Source: Metopolophium dirhodum
Lineage: Eukaryota > Arthropoda > Insecta > Hemiptera > Aphididae
Direction: 5' to 3'
Length of the DNA stretch: 64,000 nt
Assembly (NCBI RefSeq): GCF_019925205.1
Contig: NC_083560.1
Location: 94,144,083-94,208,082, forward strand
Shown: one piece after another, positions 32,213 through 43,329 of the stretch
How positions within the stretch are numbered: the stretch's first letter is position 1
Layout: each line of letters starts with the position of its first letter
Position numbers and translations under genes: made by a program
The notes under the pieces: model-generated
The model's input: only the letters and a program-made list of their open reading frames with translations
The model's database searches: none
What the model was told of the DNA's origin: nothing

Positions 32213-33669
32213 AACAGGGCCAAACTACATGGCTTCACGCTCGCTTCTGACCCCATTTGCGAGTGTGACCAGAAGCCGGAAACAGTGAGCCATGTCCTCC
32301 GATTTTGCTCAAGAACAAAACCAGCCCGACTGAAACTAAAAAGGGCACTCAGAGAGGAGGGAATTCGATGGCCTCCAGCAGATGGAGCAATCCTCACGTC
32401 GAAGAAGTCATATGAAGCCCTGGTCACCTTCGGTAAAGAAGCATTGACTAATAGGTCAGACCGTTAATTTTGGATAAAACAAGGTCAAAATGATCTCATG
32501 AGTCAGGACGCGGCCACCGTCATCGACGGATGGCACAGCACTCGGGGTGTCTCGAATGAGTGCGTATGGCGTAAGTGAGCAGAAGCGGTGAGACACGCCC
32601 GAGTGCATCCTGACCCGGGTCGCACTCATACGTCAGGGACGAGGAGACAGGCCCTGGGGTGGGGGCCTTGGAGAATACCACCCCAGTAATCCCTGCTTGT
32701 CGTAGGAGGCGACTAAAAGGGATCAGGCCAGCCGGGGCCGACGCCTGGGGCGGGGACGCTCCGAAACCTTCGGGGATTAGGGCGTTGGAGGTTCTAACCG
32801 CGACCTCGAGAAGAGCGGGTTGGTCACTGGGCTTAGCCACCTGGTGACGCCAGGATGGCGAGGATCGAGGTTCTGACCGCGACCTCATGAAGAGCGGGTC
32901 GGTCACTGGGCTTAGCCACCTGGTGACGCCTCTGGGAGGCGTAGTAGGGCCCACCGTGAGCCCGTGGTACACGGCCCGAATCTCGGGAGGACCATAAGCA
33001 GAGGCTTGCCGCCAACGACGCTTCGTCCGAGCATCCAACCATTGATGCTCTTTACCTAACGGGAAAAGAGAATGGTGCTTCGGGATGTGAGAGGGCCCCT
33101 CGGTGTTGAGCGATTAACACCGAGCCATCATACGTCGATCGTGGTGAACACTGCCTCGACCGACGGCGGATTGGTTTCGAAGTGGCAGTTTGCTGGAGCA
33201 TACTATGTGGTTAAAGGCCGCACGCTTGGCCAGGGGAAGGCGGCTGAGTGACGGGACCGGGCGGACTCGTACGGCGACAGTCGGCCGGGAAAGCACGGTC
33301 CCTCCTTAACGCTCACCCAGCTTATCGTTGGAGCTATATTCAGCGAAGGTTGTCCGTGACCATAAACGGAAAGCAACATGGATAGATTGCGGCCTCACCA
33401 AGGTGGCAAAAGGCACCTGTATGCCCTAGCCGGATGGTATGGGCATGTTGTAGAAAAGCAGGCCCGGTGCTCGTGGTCCTTAGACGACGTGCGGCCGTCA
33501 GCCTCCGGCGGCCCTCTGGCCATGTACTAGTGTGGGGAGGGTCCGTCGGTTGGCGGTCGTATGCCTCTACGGCCCTTGACTAGCACCTAGTGCTAATATA
33601 AGGTCCGTAGTTGTAGTCGGATGGCTGGCCGCAAGGCTGGTCAGATTGACGTCAAACCCGGGAGCTTCG

Positions 33670-33683
33670 TGTCCCTATATACT
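33670..33683 (+). repeat. 14-bp R1 target copy between R1 copies 4 and 5
   Basis: TGTCCCTATATACT, differing from the canonical target by one base (C to A at position 10). It is followed by a full-length R1 5' end. Confidence 0.87.
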
Positions 33684-34163
33684 GGGGATCGAGGAAGGCC
33701 CACCTTGTCGCGGTGATCCCTCTTGGCCATCCTTCGGGTCGGTCGCCAAGAGGCCTTCAAATCGGGTCCGTTAAACTAGTTGTGACGGGCTCCAGGCGTC
33801 GCGTGAGCTGTTACGTGGCGCCAAGTCGTGCGCTCGCGAGCGGCGAGCCTATACCTCGGGTTGGGAGCAACCCGTGAAAGAAACCAGTCGTCCTGCAGTG
33901 TCGTTCGGCTGGTAGGCGTCGCGGGCGTAACCCGGCCTCAGGGTCTGAGGGCCGTCGCGGACGGGTGTTCAGGCGCCAACCCTTAGCTGGGGCGATCACC
34001 CGAGGACCTTAACCAGTTCACGGGTGATCAAGCATGGTCGTGCACTTAGCTGTGTGCGGCCTTGCGTGGAGAAGGACTTCCGGAGGTTGGCAACTCCGGT
34101 CGTAGGCGCCAGGAAACCTGGCGGCAGGAATAAAACGCAAAGGAGTAAACCTCAAATCACAAC

Positions 34164-35861
34164 ATGAAAACTAAACAAGTAAATGTTGTTACCGCCCCAG
34201 TGGTGTCGGAAGCCACAGGGGTAGTTGATGTCGGTTTTAGTAGCCTGGCCGGCCTCACCTTTACCGACCCAAAGCGATGCGATGTGGAAGCCCCACCTTC
34301 TGACAATGGCTCTCAGCCAGAATTTTATGACCATAATTACAAGCCTCTAGGCGACCACTTGACCGAACATGACAATAATATTCTGATAATAGATGACAAT
34401 GGCTACGATTTAGTTGAAAAATCAACCATAAGACTCAAGGGCGGCGGAGATACTGATAGTATATCATTTTCAACCCCCCTCACAAAGGGGAAGAAAAGAA
34501 AAGCCGATATTTATAACAGCACAACCTCGAATAAATCGGAAGAAATATACTCCCAGTGTATCGATGACCAATGCGAGTTCATTGAAAAGGTAGTCACGAA
34601 CACAAAAACCTTAATCGAGGATATGGTTAAGGAAGCCTATGTCGCCAGACGTTGGGCAGAGGTGTTGAATCATCAATTAGATGAGTTGCTCATCGGCTCT
34701 AGACGTCTCGGTATGGCAGGGTCTAAAATCCTCGGCGCTTGGTCGGAGCAGCGGGTTATGCTCAATGAGTCTCGTCAAACGATTGGCGAACTGTATTGTG
34801 ACTTAGGCTCATTACGAGAGAAGCATAGCACACTCGTAAGCTTGCATGATAAATGTTGTTCAAATAATGACTGCATAATAATTGAGCCCACAATAGGTAC
34901 CTCAGGGTATCCCGCACTAAGAAAAGATAAAAGCCCAGCTCTTGAGTACATGGTAATAGACCAAGACGCGATAAAGGTTGTAAGTCCGTCAGGCCAGTCG
35001 TACGCTAAAAGCGTTAAGTCTAAACATAAGGAGGTAAATAGGGAAAAATTCCCAGCTCTAAAGCCCATACAAGTAAAAACGTCAAAACCGAAAGAGACGA
35101 AAAAGAGCAAATCCACACAGGGTCATAAGAAATCTCAAGCTAGGGCCAGGGAGACCAAGGTCGGATCTCGCTTTGAGGTTGTGAGTGGTCCCGAGGCTTG
35201 GAAGGAGGTCCGCAAGTCGGTGGAACAAAAGATCGTTTGCCCAAAAGTCCGCATTGTAAGTAATAAAACTGGAGTGGTTCTGTTCCCGGAAAATCCTGAA
35301 ACACTAGAGGCGCTCAGAAGAACTGGAAAACTTACTGAGAGAAAACCCGCACTGCCCCGAGGTTAATTGTCAAAGGGGTTGACAGTATGCTCGATGCTGA
35401 TGTTCTGGCTTGGAGCATTGGCAACCAAAACCCAGATCTAGGCCTGACCGAGGAGGACATACGGACAATAACTCCACTGTTTAAAACAGGACTAAGGGAT
35501 AAGATCACTGTCGACTGGGTTATTGAGTCTCGACCATGAGACCTTCCGTAAGCTCGAGGGCAAGACTGCCTACCTTGGTCTAACCAAATGCCGTATAAAG
35601 TTATATGAGAGTATCCCCCAGTGCTATAATTGCCAAAGATATGGGCACACAGCCAAAACTTGTAAAATGGCAACTCCAATCTCCCGAAATTGCGCTGGTA
35701 GCCACAACTCAAGAGAGTGCGAGTCAATAGTAGTAAAATGCTCCAACTGCAAGAGCACAAGCCACAAGGCATCCTCTAAAAACTGCCCGGCCAAGTTAGC
35801 AGCAGTTAGGACCGTTCTCCGTCGAACTGACTTTGGGATAACCATGCAGACCCCAAAATGA
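34164..35861 (+). pseudogene. R1 ORF1, longest copy, with frameshifts
   Basis: The first frame is 400 codons (34164-35366). It has acidic and basic segments, a predicted helical stretch in its middle (E-E-I-Y-S-Q-C-I-D-D to L-H-D-K-C) and R-E-K-F-P-A-L-K near its end. Frameshifts near 35360 and 35520 lead into the zinc-knuckle part: C-Y-N-C-Q-R-Y-G-H-T-A-K-T-C, then R-N-C-A-G-S-H-N-S-R-E-C (first Cys replaced by Arg or Ser) and C-S-N-C-x4-H-x5-C. The stop TGA overlaps the ORF2 start as ATGA. It shows the length that copy 4's ORF1 has lost. Confidence 0.82.
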
Positions 35862-38800
35862 GCTGCCAAATAAGTTTAATCCAGCACAACTTAAATCGGG
35901 ACCGTACGGCTAGCCACCAACTGAGTGCTGCCTGCAAAGAACAAAAAATTGACTTCGTCCTAGTACAAGAGCCACTTGTCACTCAGGGTAAGATATATGC
36001 CTTTGAACGATGCAAAAGTCACATTAGCAAGAAATCGGGCTCTGTTGTAATCGTCCTGACAGACCGATTTCAATGCATCAGCCTTAGTAACCTGACGTCT
36101 AGCTACGTAGCAGCAGTGAAAGTCACCTTCGGAAACCTACCCCGAGACAACGTGGTGCTTGTATCGACGTACTTTAAGTACAACGTGCCGACTATCTCAC
36201 ATCGAACGCCTAGATCAGGCTTTATATTATATAGGCTTAATAGCCAAAACAAGAATCGCTGCAGACACGAATGGGCACTCGCTGAGATGGCTACCAGAAA
36301 CCGCCGAGGCAGGCTAATCGAACAGTTCGTGGATAATAATGACCTCACTATTCACAACGCTGCGGGTCATATGAAAACGTTCTGTCGACGAGATAACCGC
36401 TCGTCTAACATTGATGTCACAATGTCAACTAAGAATATCGAACACACCATTGGTAACTGGTCCGTCAGTGACAAAACTGACAGTGACCACAGGGTCATCA
36501 CTTTCACAATGAAGATAAATAATACCGCCAAACCCGTAAATGATGAAAAGCGATATGACGTTAGGACTGCTGATTGGGATCTGTTCAACAAAACCCTCTT
36601 GAGTGAAATTGGTGGCATAACGAACTCTACCATTGAATCCATGGCTATGGGAATAAGCCGCGTGTTGGCCACAGCAGCGGACCGCGCAATCCATCGCAGG
36701 AAACTGGGTGGTACCTCTGGGAAAAATATCTGGTGGTCCCCGGTCCTTTCCACGCTAAGACAAAATCTCGTCCGTAGGAGGCGTGAAGGGCTTAGAGACA
36801 GAAATAGGCGGGAATACAACAGGCTTCGAAATGAATTCCTTACCGAAATAAGAAACCACAAATTGGCAGCATGGAAATGTTTTGCAGGCGAACTTAATAC
36901 CAATCCTTGGTGCAAGGCATTCCGATGGGCTAAAGGCAGCCACCCTTTAAAGAAGATGCCTAGTGCTATGAAAATGCCTGATGGATCCCTCACATCGGAT
37001 TGTAGGGAGACGGCTGAACTTCTGCTTAATACTTTTGTCCCTGCAGACCCAGCCAAAATAGACCTTGATTTCCATGGCCCTCTCCCGATAATAGTACCAC
37101 CTAGTCCTGAAGACATAAAAGCCGCAATATGGCGCATGCGCACAACTGGTGCCCCTGGCGCAGACGGAACATCTGCAGGCATACTGAGAAAGGCCTGGCC
37201 AGCTCTTCGCAATACCATCACTGAGCTCTTCAGTAGATGGATTGCTGGAAGATCGCCAAGCTTGTCATTATCCCCAAGCCGGGCAGAACCGACACCCAAA
37301 ACACGAAGGCCTTCCGGCCAATAAGCCTACTACCGGTTCTTGGGAAAACACTTGAAACGATGATAATCAGGAATATAGGAGTAGAAACAAAGCTAAGACT
37401 CCTACGCAGAACAGCACGGCTTCACAACTGGTAAATCAACTATCAGCGCCCTCAAGGGTGTACACGACCACATCGATGTGTCAAAATCCAGACACATTTT
37501 CGGTACATTCCTGGACATAACAGGCGCGTTCGATAACGTCAGGTGGTCGCCCCTGCTATCGCAGATGAATACACTAGGTGCATCGCACTTTGAGAATAAT
37601 AAGTTCATACCGTCAGAAATTGGCTAGAGGGTGTCCACAGGGGTCACAGCTTGGTCCGACCCTCTGGAAGGCGGCCATCACACCCATATACGACATAATC
37701 CCCGAAACTAGCATCACCAAGATTATCACCTATGCTGATGATATTCTGGTCATGGTAGGAGCCGCCAGACCAGTAACGGCTTTTCGTCGTATTGAAAGTC
37801 ACCTAGACACATTGATGAACTGGGCCACCATGTACGGTCTTGAGTTTTCTGCAAATAAGAGTCAACTGCTATCACTCAAAGGCGGCCTCAAGGCCGGCTA
37901 TAGCGTTGGTTTTGGCACTAGGGCAGACGTGCCCAGAATTGTCTCGACACCCACGGCCAAATATCTGGGAGTACATCTTGATCCCTGACGGAGTTTTTGG
38001 GACCATATAAAAAATGTCAGCTCCAAATCACACGACATGTACGGACGCATGAGGAGACTCCGATCCGCTAACTGGGGCATGGGACATCTAGCGGCCAGGA
38101 CCATTTATAGAGGCGTCTTCCTACCCCGCGTCACATATGCGGTGGAAATCTGGTCAAAAGGTACAAAACATGTAAAAAGTCAAAAGAAGCTCTTAAAAGC
38201 CCAAAGAGCCCCTCTTATAGCGATGACCGGCGCATATAACACCGTCTCAACTAATTGTCTTCCAGTCATCGCGGGGACAATGCCCTTGGACCTAGATATT
38301 AGGCTTCATGCATATAAAAGAAGCATGTTAGTAATGAAATCACAATAGCTGAACTATCCACGAGAGAAGACGAGCTCTTTGAGAAATGGCAGCTTAGATA
38401 CGACACCTTGCCAAAAGGCAACTGGACAAAAAAAATGATCCCATCGGTGAGGCATAGGTTCAACCTCCCGATGCAATTGGATAACTACACGACCCAGTTG
38501 TTAACGGGCCATGGGGATGACGCGGTACGCAGCAGCCACCAGTACAAAGTACAGCTACCGCAGCGACCAGTCTACACTTTTCGTCAACCGCCACTACGGG
38601 CTACAGCGCGACAACGCCAACTCTCCCACCACGCCACAAAGGCACAAGGTGGGACGGGAAGGCGAGTCGCGTAGAACGAGTACCGGCCGTCGTAGACCTG
38701 TCACTAGTAAAAAGACACCCGTTCGACAACGAGACACGCACCACGACCTAAACGACACAGATATATTCACATATAGCCGTCGACAGTTGTTCGTTTCTTT

Positions 38801-39261
38801 TTGGATATTCTCTTTTTTTTTGTTATATACATATAATTATATCTCTATACGTGTACCCGCTACGGGGAAATAAACATCAATTCTCTTCTGACCACAACCG
38901 AAATTTGCGTTTGTTAATTTACCTCTCGATTGTGCCACCCGACCTACCCATCAACGACCGGCCTCCGCGGACCATCTGCCACCACCGTCGTAGCCGTGTC
39001 AGGGATTTCCGGGCGAAATTGCACAGTTCCAACCTTGTCGCCGATCCGATCTGTGAGTGCGACCGGAAACCTGAAACGGTGAACCACGTACTTAGGTTCT
39101 GCCCGAGGACAAAGACCGCACGTGTTAGGCTGAAGAGGGCACTCAGCGATGAAGGTATACCATGGCCACCAGCAGACGGAGCCTTCCTCACCAGTAAGGC
39201 CTCTTACGAAGCACTTGTAAGATTCGCCAGAGAGGCTCTCACGAACCACTCGGATAGATAA
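35858..39261 (+). pseudogene. R1 ORF2, multiple frameshifts and deletions
   Basis: The endonuclease start Q-H-N-L-N-R-D-R, L-V-Q-E-P and later S-N-I-D-V-T and S-D-H-R are present; two compensating frameshifts lie between 36195 and 36295 around the D-T-N-G-H block. Further breaks occur near 37235, 37410 and 37600, where R-G-C-P-Q-G-S-Q-L-G-P-T-L-W resumes. Y-A-D-D is at about 37733. A TGA at 37986-37988 replaces Arg, and another shift is at about 38345. The H-G-D-F-R-A-K block is split by the LTR. The stop is at 39259-39261. Confidence 0.85.
38518..39001 (+). mobile_element. Probable solo LTR, 484 bp, inserted in R1 copy 5
   Basis: The insert begins TGACGCGG and ends CCGTGTCA, so it has the TG...CA borders and short inverted repeats of an LTR (TGACGCGG against TGACACGG). 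GGGA flanks it on both sides (38514-38517 and 39002-39005), a 4-bp duplication of the kind seen with some LTR retrotransposons. Removing it with one GGGA restores the R1 frame through the conserved H-G-D-F-R-A-K block. TATA-like ATATACATATAATTATAT and a polyadenylation signal AATAAA (about 38870) fit an LTR. No internal gene is present. Confidence 0.82.
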
Positions 39262-39578
39262 TACAAACATGGATATAAAAAATTGAGGTCGTACCTTATG
39301 GGTCAGAACGCTGTTATAGGCGATAGGCGGAAGGCATATTCTCGGGGTGTTAGGTTAGATTACCTCCGAGGCGCCCGGTGCTCGTGGTTCTTAGACGACG
39401 TACGGTCGTCAGTCCCCGGTGGTCCTCTGGCCATACGCAAGTGTGGGTTGGTCCGCCGGTTGGCGGTCGTAAGCCTCTACAGCTCTTGACTAGCACCTAG
39501 TGCTAACATAAGGTCCGTAGTTGTAGACGGAGGTCATGTCGCAAGGCATGTCTGAGGTCATCAAACCCGGGAGCTTCG

Positions 39579-40085
39579 TGTCCCTATCTAGCAAAACCAC
39601 AGCCAAGCGAACGGGCTTGGAAAAATCAGCGGGGAAAGAAGACCAGATTAGAGTCAAGCTCAACAGTTGAGCTTGACTCTAATCTGGCATTGTTCGGAGA
39701 CATGCCGAGGTGTAGCATAAGTGGTAGACCCGGACCAAGGCATGCGGTTTCAGCCGTTCGTCTCCGGGCCGACCTTGAAATACAACTACTCGCATCGTTT
39801 CCCCACTTACTCGGTAGAGCTGAACGCGCGGTTCCGGCCGCGGGTGCGTCCGGCCTTCGGTCGTCGTCCCGTCGCGTCGTCGGTTTGCCGTCGGCCTGTG
39901 CCCGTTCGTGCCGGGCCGTGGTTGAAATTCCGGTAGCGTTAAGCACCAGCCGAGGGATCCGGGCGTCAAACCGCGGACCGCGTCCATCCGCGTACGGCCG
40001 ACCGTCAAAAGTCGCCGTCTGCGTTTGCGGCGTTTCCGCGGGCCCGGTCCCTGGTGCGATCCGTATTCCGAGGACACCGCCAGGG
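39579..40085 (+). rRNA. 28S rRNA fragment downstream of the R1 site (pseudogene)
   Basis: TGTCCCTATCT is followed by AGCAAAACCACAGCCAAGCG, ACGGGCTTGG, ATCAGCGGGGAAAGAAGACC, TTGAGCTTGACTCTAATCTG, GGTGTAGCATAAGTGG and, near the end, GAGGACACCGCCAGG. These are 28S landmarks in correct order. The usual ACTATCT between the target and AGCGAAACC is missing. A 20-bp inverted duplication at 39645-39685 and several substitutions mark it as non-functional. The conserved sequence stops at about 40085 and AT-rich DNA follows. Confidence 0.9.
39645..39685 (+). repeat. Perfect 20-bp inverted duplication inside the 28S fragment
   Basis: AGATTAGAGTCAAGCTCAAC (39645-39664), a single A, then its exact complement (39666-39685). 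Only the right arm is native 28S; the left arm replaces about two bases and is an inverted copy of it. It looks like a templated insertion or template switch during break repair. Confidence 0.85.
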
Positions 40086-40271
40086 GTGATACAGGGTTAT
40101 ATAATATTTACTGTGTATACCAATTAAATACCTTTAACTGGCATAACTTATCCGCTAAAAAACTATGAATTCACCTTTTGGAGAGCAGTGAAAAATTTTT
40201 TAGGGTGGTTGGTGTAAAAATATTAAATGCGAGTCAAGAAAAAAAAAGTTCAAGCCGCCACTGCATTCAAA

Positions 40272-41302
40272 TACACTTCACTTAAAGGAAAATATATGCG
40301 AAATGTCGGGAAAATACATACAATCTATCGACTCGAGACCCGACTCCACGTTAGGCGATAGGCGTCGACAGCGCTCCCAGTCTTAATCTGTCTTCCCAAT
40401 AAGAAATACTATGTTTATCTTAAAATTGTCGAAAAATAATTATTGAAATGTTTATCTTTCTTTTTGGGATTATTAAGAATTTTGAACATTTGATAAGCAA
40501 ATTTGGCTTCTGATATAATAAATTAATCTGATTGGTTCCATTCTCGGCCATTTTCGATAGTTAAACAATCGTGACTTCGATAGTGAAGTGTTTCTACCAT
40601 GTATTATAATTACCTTGGTTCTGCTGTACAAATGATTACAAGTGGGTCACTGTATTGGATGGTGTTAAATTTGAATTTAATGATATAATATTATCATTGT
40701 AAAGGTACGAAAAACAATTCTAAACGGAGACGGTTTGTCAGCCAAGGATATTTTATATTATTATTAATACGGTAGCCGATAAGTTGAATTAATAATTAAT
40801 ATTATTTGTTTATAATAATATACTTAAGACGTTTCAAGCGCCCACGAATAATATTTTTTAATTATAACATAAAACTATAATCGTTCTTTTTCGTTTAAAT
40901 ATCTAATTTTGTCCAATCTTGAACTTAAAATAACTATAAAAACTGTATGAAGGTAGACAAACTTATAAGACATTTTGTATTAAATTTTCAAATCTTAGAT
41001 ATAAAAGAAAAGTGAGCATCGCGCTGACATAGTACCTTAATACTCGTATAATATTTTTATCGCCACCACTTAAATGGTTGGTCTATTTTAGAATAAACAT
41101 TAAGCCTTAGTAAGAGTTAGAATACCTATCATGAAACTAATAAACTGCAGTTTTGTTTTTTACAGTTGTTTTTTTAAAATTATATAATGCATAAGTATAA
41201 TAATTAAATAATGCATAGAAACACTGTTAATAAATATTGTTAACGTATTGTTAATGTTTAATAAAATGCATAATATAATATAAATTATGTTATTAACTAT
41301 AA
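40272..41302. other. No gene seen; AT-rich spacer
   Basis: After the CATTCAAA duplication the sequence is AT-rich and without a convincing frame on either strand up to the Harbinger element. Confidence 0.4.
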
Positions 41303-41629
41303 AGGTAGAAACACATTATTGTCACATCACGTGACATCACGTGTTGTCATGTGAGCTAACATAATGATACATATTGATAAAAATATGCGGAATATCGTTT
41401 ATAATTATACTTTAATGTATATTATAAAAAAACAGAACCACACTGTTATCACGTCATGTTAGTCACATCACGTCACTAAAGTTTTGCGTGAAAGCACGTT
41501 TTTGTTTTCTGAACATCCGCATTTATAGGTATACGTCACGTCACGTTTTGATCCGAAATTCTAGTTTTTTTCACCTTTGAGGTAAATTTTTTTTTAAAAA
41601 AAAAAGGAAGAAAAAATAATAGAACTGGT

Positions 41630-43158
41630 GCGAGAACATACATTTTTATATAACCGGATATCGTGATTACCGTGACCAAAATATACGAAAAACAGCTGCA
41701 GCGTGGGAGGAAGTTGGAAGAGAGCTGAATATTTCAGGTAGTAGCAAATTTGTTAAATTGTTGTACTAATATTAATTATACTATTATACTAATAATAATT
41801 AGTACTATAGACTAATTAATAGTATATTTTAATATTTAGATGTACTAATATTAATTGAATTTCCCGTCGCTAAAAATCTAAAAAAAAAAATTATATGGAT
41901 ATAATAGTTGAATAATTTAGAGCTATTTCATCATAAATTTAAAATTAATACACGTAAAAACATAGTTAATTCTATTAATTTTTATGAAATTCAAATCGTA
42001 GAAAAGGAATTATGTGACTAGTCTATTTAAAAAAAATATATATATATTTTACGTGATAAATAATTGAGATTTTTATGTTTTATATAGAAAAGTTCCTATT
42101 TTAGGTGAAAAAATTGAATTTATTAAAGTTTTAACTTTTTACGCGTATGCAAAAAAATCATAACTAACAATTTTTAATTTGATTAAATATCGTAAATTTC
42201 ACAATTTTTAATCAAAAAACACATTATTGTAAATGTATAATTGTTTTTATAATTATTATGATGTTTAATACATTTTTCATAGGACCAGCAGCTAAAGAAC
42301 GCTGTTAAAAGCTAAAACGATGTTTTAGTAATGCCAGAAATAGGCAACGTGAAAAAAAAAGTGGTATGGCTTTAAAAAAAAAAGTTTATGAAAATATGAG
42401 CAACAAACGGCATTTATTTTACCTTATTTAAAAAGGCGAAAGTAAGTTAAAACTATAAAACATTTATTTAAATATTTTATTAAATAGGTATTCATTTTTA
42501 ATTTTTACATAAAATTTCCTTTATAAAGACACAGAGTAATTTAGCGGCAGAACAAGAGGACGTATCAGTGGAATCTGAAGTGGAAGGAAATACGCCGTCA
42601 GTCAGACAGACAAGAAAGTAGGCATGATATTCAAGACAATCAAGTAAAAGATGACTGGTGGTCGACGATACTGAAACAACTAGACAGCGTTCAAACAATT
42701 TGAAACTTTTACGAAACAAAAAGCAAAAACGGCTAACTGATACTACGTCTCAACAAATGATGCAGATTTTAAAGGAAAATGCTGAGTTACGTAAATAGTT
42801 ACGTTAAGTACGAAGGAAAAAATAGTATTCGCCCTTTACAATCAAGATCAACAAGTATTTTGGAGTACCTTGATGACATGGATTTGTTTTTTTAAGTATG
42901 GCCAAGATGACCACCAATCAGATGGCATAATATGAACAAGCACAAATAAAACTTGCTTTGAGTAATTCTGTGTTATCTACAGAATTAAGACTCAATAAAC
43001 ACATATCCGAATATAATTCTCAAAATCAAATGCAAACTTAATCATTTTATTTTGAATCTTCGTCTTCGGCTGACAGCATTCATCCGATTACGTCACCATC
43101 AGACTATTCAAGTTTAGGCAAAGAATATTCAACTAACGTTGAAAGACCAACATTATAA
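41630..43158 (+). pseudogene. MADF (Myb/SANT-like) protein remnant of the Harbinger element
   Basis: An exon near 41640-41738 gives Y-R-D-Q-N-I-R-K-T-A-A-A-W-E-E-V-G-R-E-L-N-I-S before a GT donor. The next exon starts after CATAG at about 42282 with G-P-A-A-K-E-R-C, a TAA stop, and K-L-K-R-C-F-S-N-A-R-N-R. Together this is the MADF DNA-binding fold seen in the accessory protein of Harbinger elements. Further pieces to about 43158 are Ser/Gln-rich and interrupted. The accessory protein normally assists transposase DNA binding; this one is dead. Confidence 0.65.
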
Positions 43159-43329
43159 ATGACGTCTCTTCTAATGTATATAAAATAATATTTTAATTTT
43201 ATGTAATTTGTATGTAATTTATGTATAGATTATTCATAAGGCTCAATAATAATGTCATAAATATTTATAAGTACACTACTTATTTGATTATTATAATTAG
43301 TAATTAATTATTTCTATTTAACTATTTTC

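Larger units (their letters stand above)
26791..32467 (+). pseudogene. R1 ORF2: endonuclease, RT, zinc motif, split by two transposons
   Basis: The N-terminus is present: Q-H-N-V-N-R-D-R, L-L-Q-E-S, C-A-D-T-N-G-H-S, S-N-I-D-V-T and S-D-H-R, the landmarks of an APE-type endonuclease that nicks the 28S target. A TAG at 27868-27870 replaces Trp in F-S-W-A-K; the frame then continues with the RT start Y-R-P-I-S-L-L-P-V-L to 28477. After the MULE, 29938-30068 gives R-G-C-P-Q-G-S-Q-L-G-P-T-L-W and I-T-Y-A, where a hAT cuts in exactly before the catalytic D-D. The tail resumes at about 32213 with A-K-L-H and C-E-C-D to the stop at 32465-32467. Confidence 0.85.
24836..33669 (+). mobile_element. R1 copy 4, full-length ends, interrupted by a MULE and a hAT
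   Basis: The 5' end CGGGGTCGAAGAAGGCC follows the 14-bp target; copy 5 starts almost identically. The 5' UTR is about 570 bp, then ORF1 (25408-26794), ORF2 (26791 to 32467 with two insertions) and a 1.2-kb 3' UTR ending GGGAGCTTCG. A MULE lies at 28478-29937 and a hAT at about 30069-32212. R1 sequence is missing between each pair of flanks, so deletions accompanied or followed the insertions. Without inserts the copy would be about 5.2 kb. Confidence 0.85.
33684..39578 (+). mobile_element. R1 copy 5, full-length 5' end, heavily mutated, with an LTR insert
   Basis: The 5' end GGGGATCGAGGAAGGCCCAC matches copy 4. The 5' UTR is about 480 bp, ORF1 34164-35861, ORF2 35858-39261. An apparent solo LTR lies at 38518-39001. 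The 3' UTR is only about 320 bp instead of 1.2 kb, so its middle is deleted, but it still ends GGGAGCTTCG. The 28S resumes at TGTCCCTATCT (39579). Confidence 0.85.
11731..40263. mobile_element. hAT-like inverted termini enclosing the whole 28S/R2/R1 block
   Basis: The left end reads CAGTGGCGGCTCGAA from 11731. The right end is the complement of CAGTGGCGGCTTGAA, finishing at 40263. Both are flanked by the 8-bp direct repeat CATTCAAA (11723-11730 and 40264-40271). This is the expected structure of a single hAT insertion. Only about 280 bp on the left and 180 bp on the right are non-rDNA, so the host element would have been a small non-autonomous one. The 28S fragment with its retrotransposons lies in between. 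Either the hAT picked up rDNA before it moved, or rDNA entered it after insertion; the sequence does not decide. Confidence 0.7.

Noticed and set aside
30060..32215. An 8-bp target duplication for the hAT in R1 copy 4
   Set aside because: ACCTATGC on the left has no partner on the right, and the right terminus is missing.
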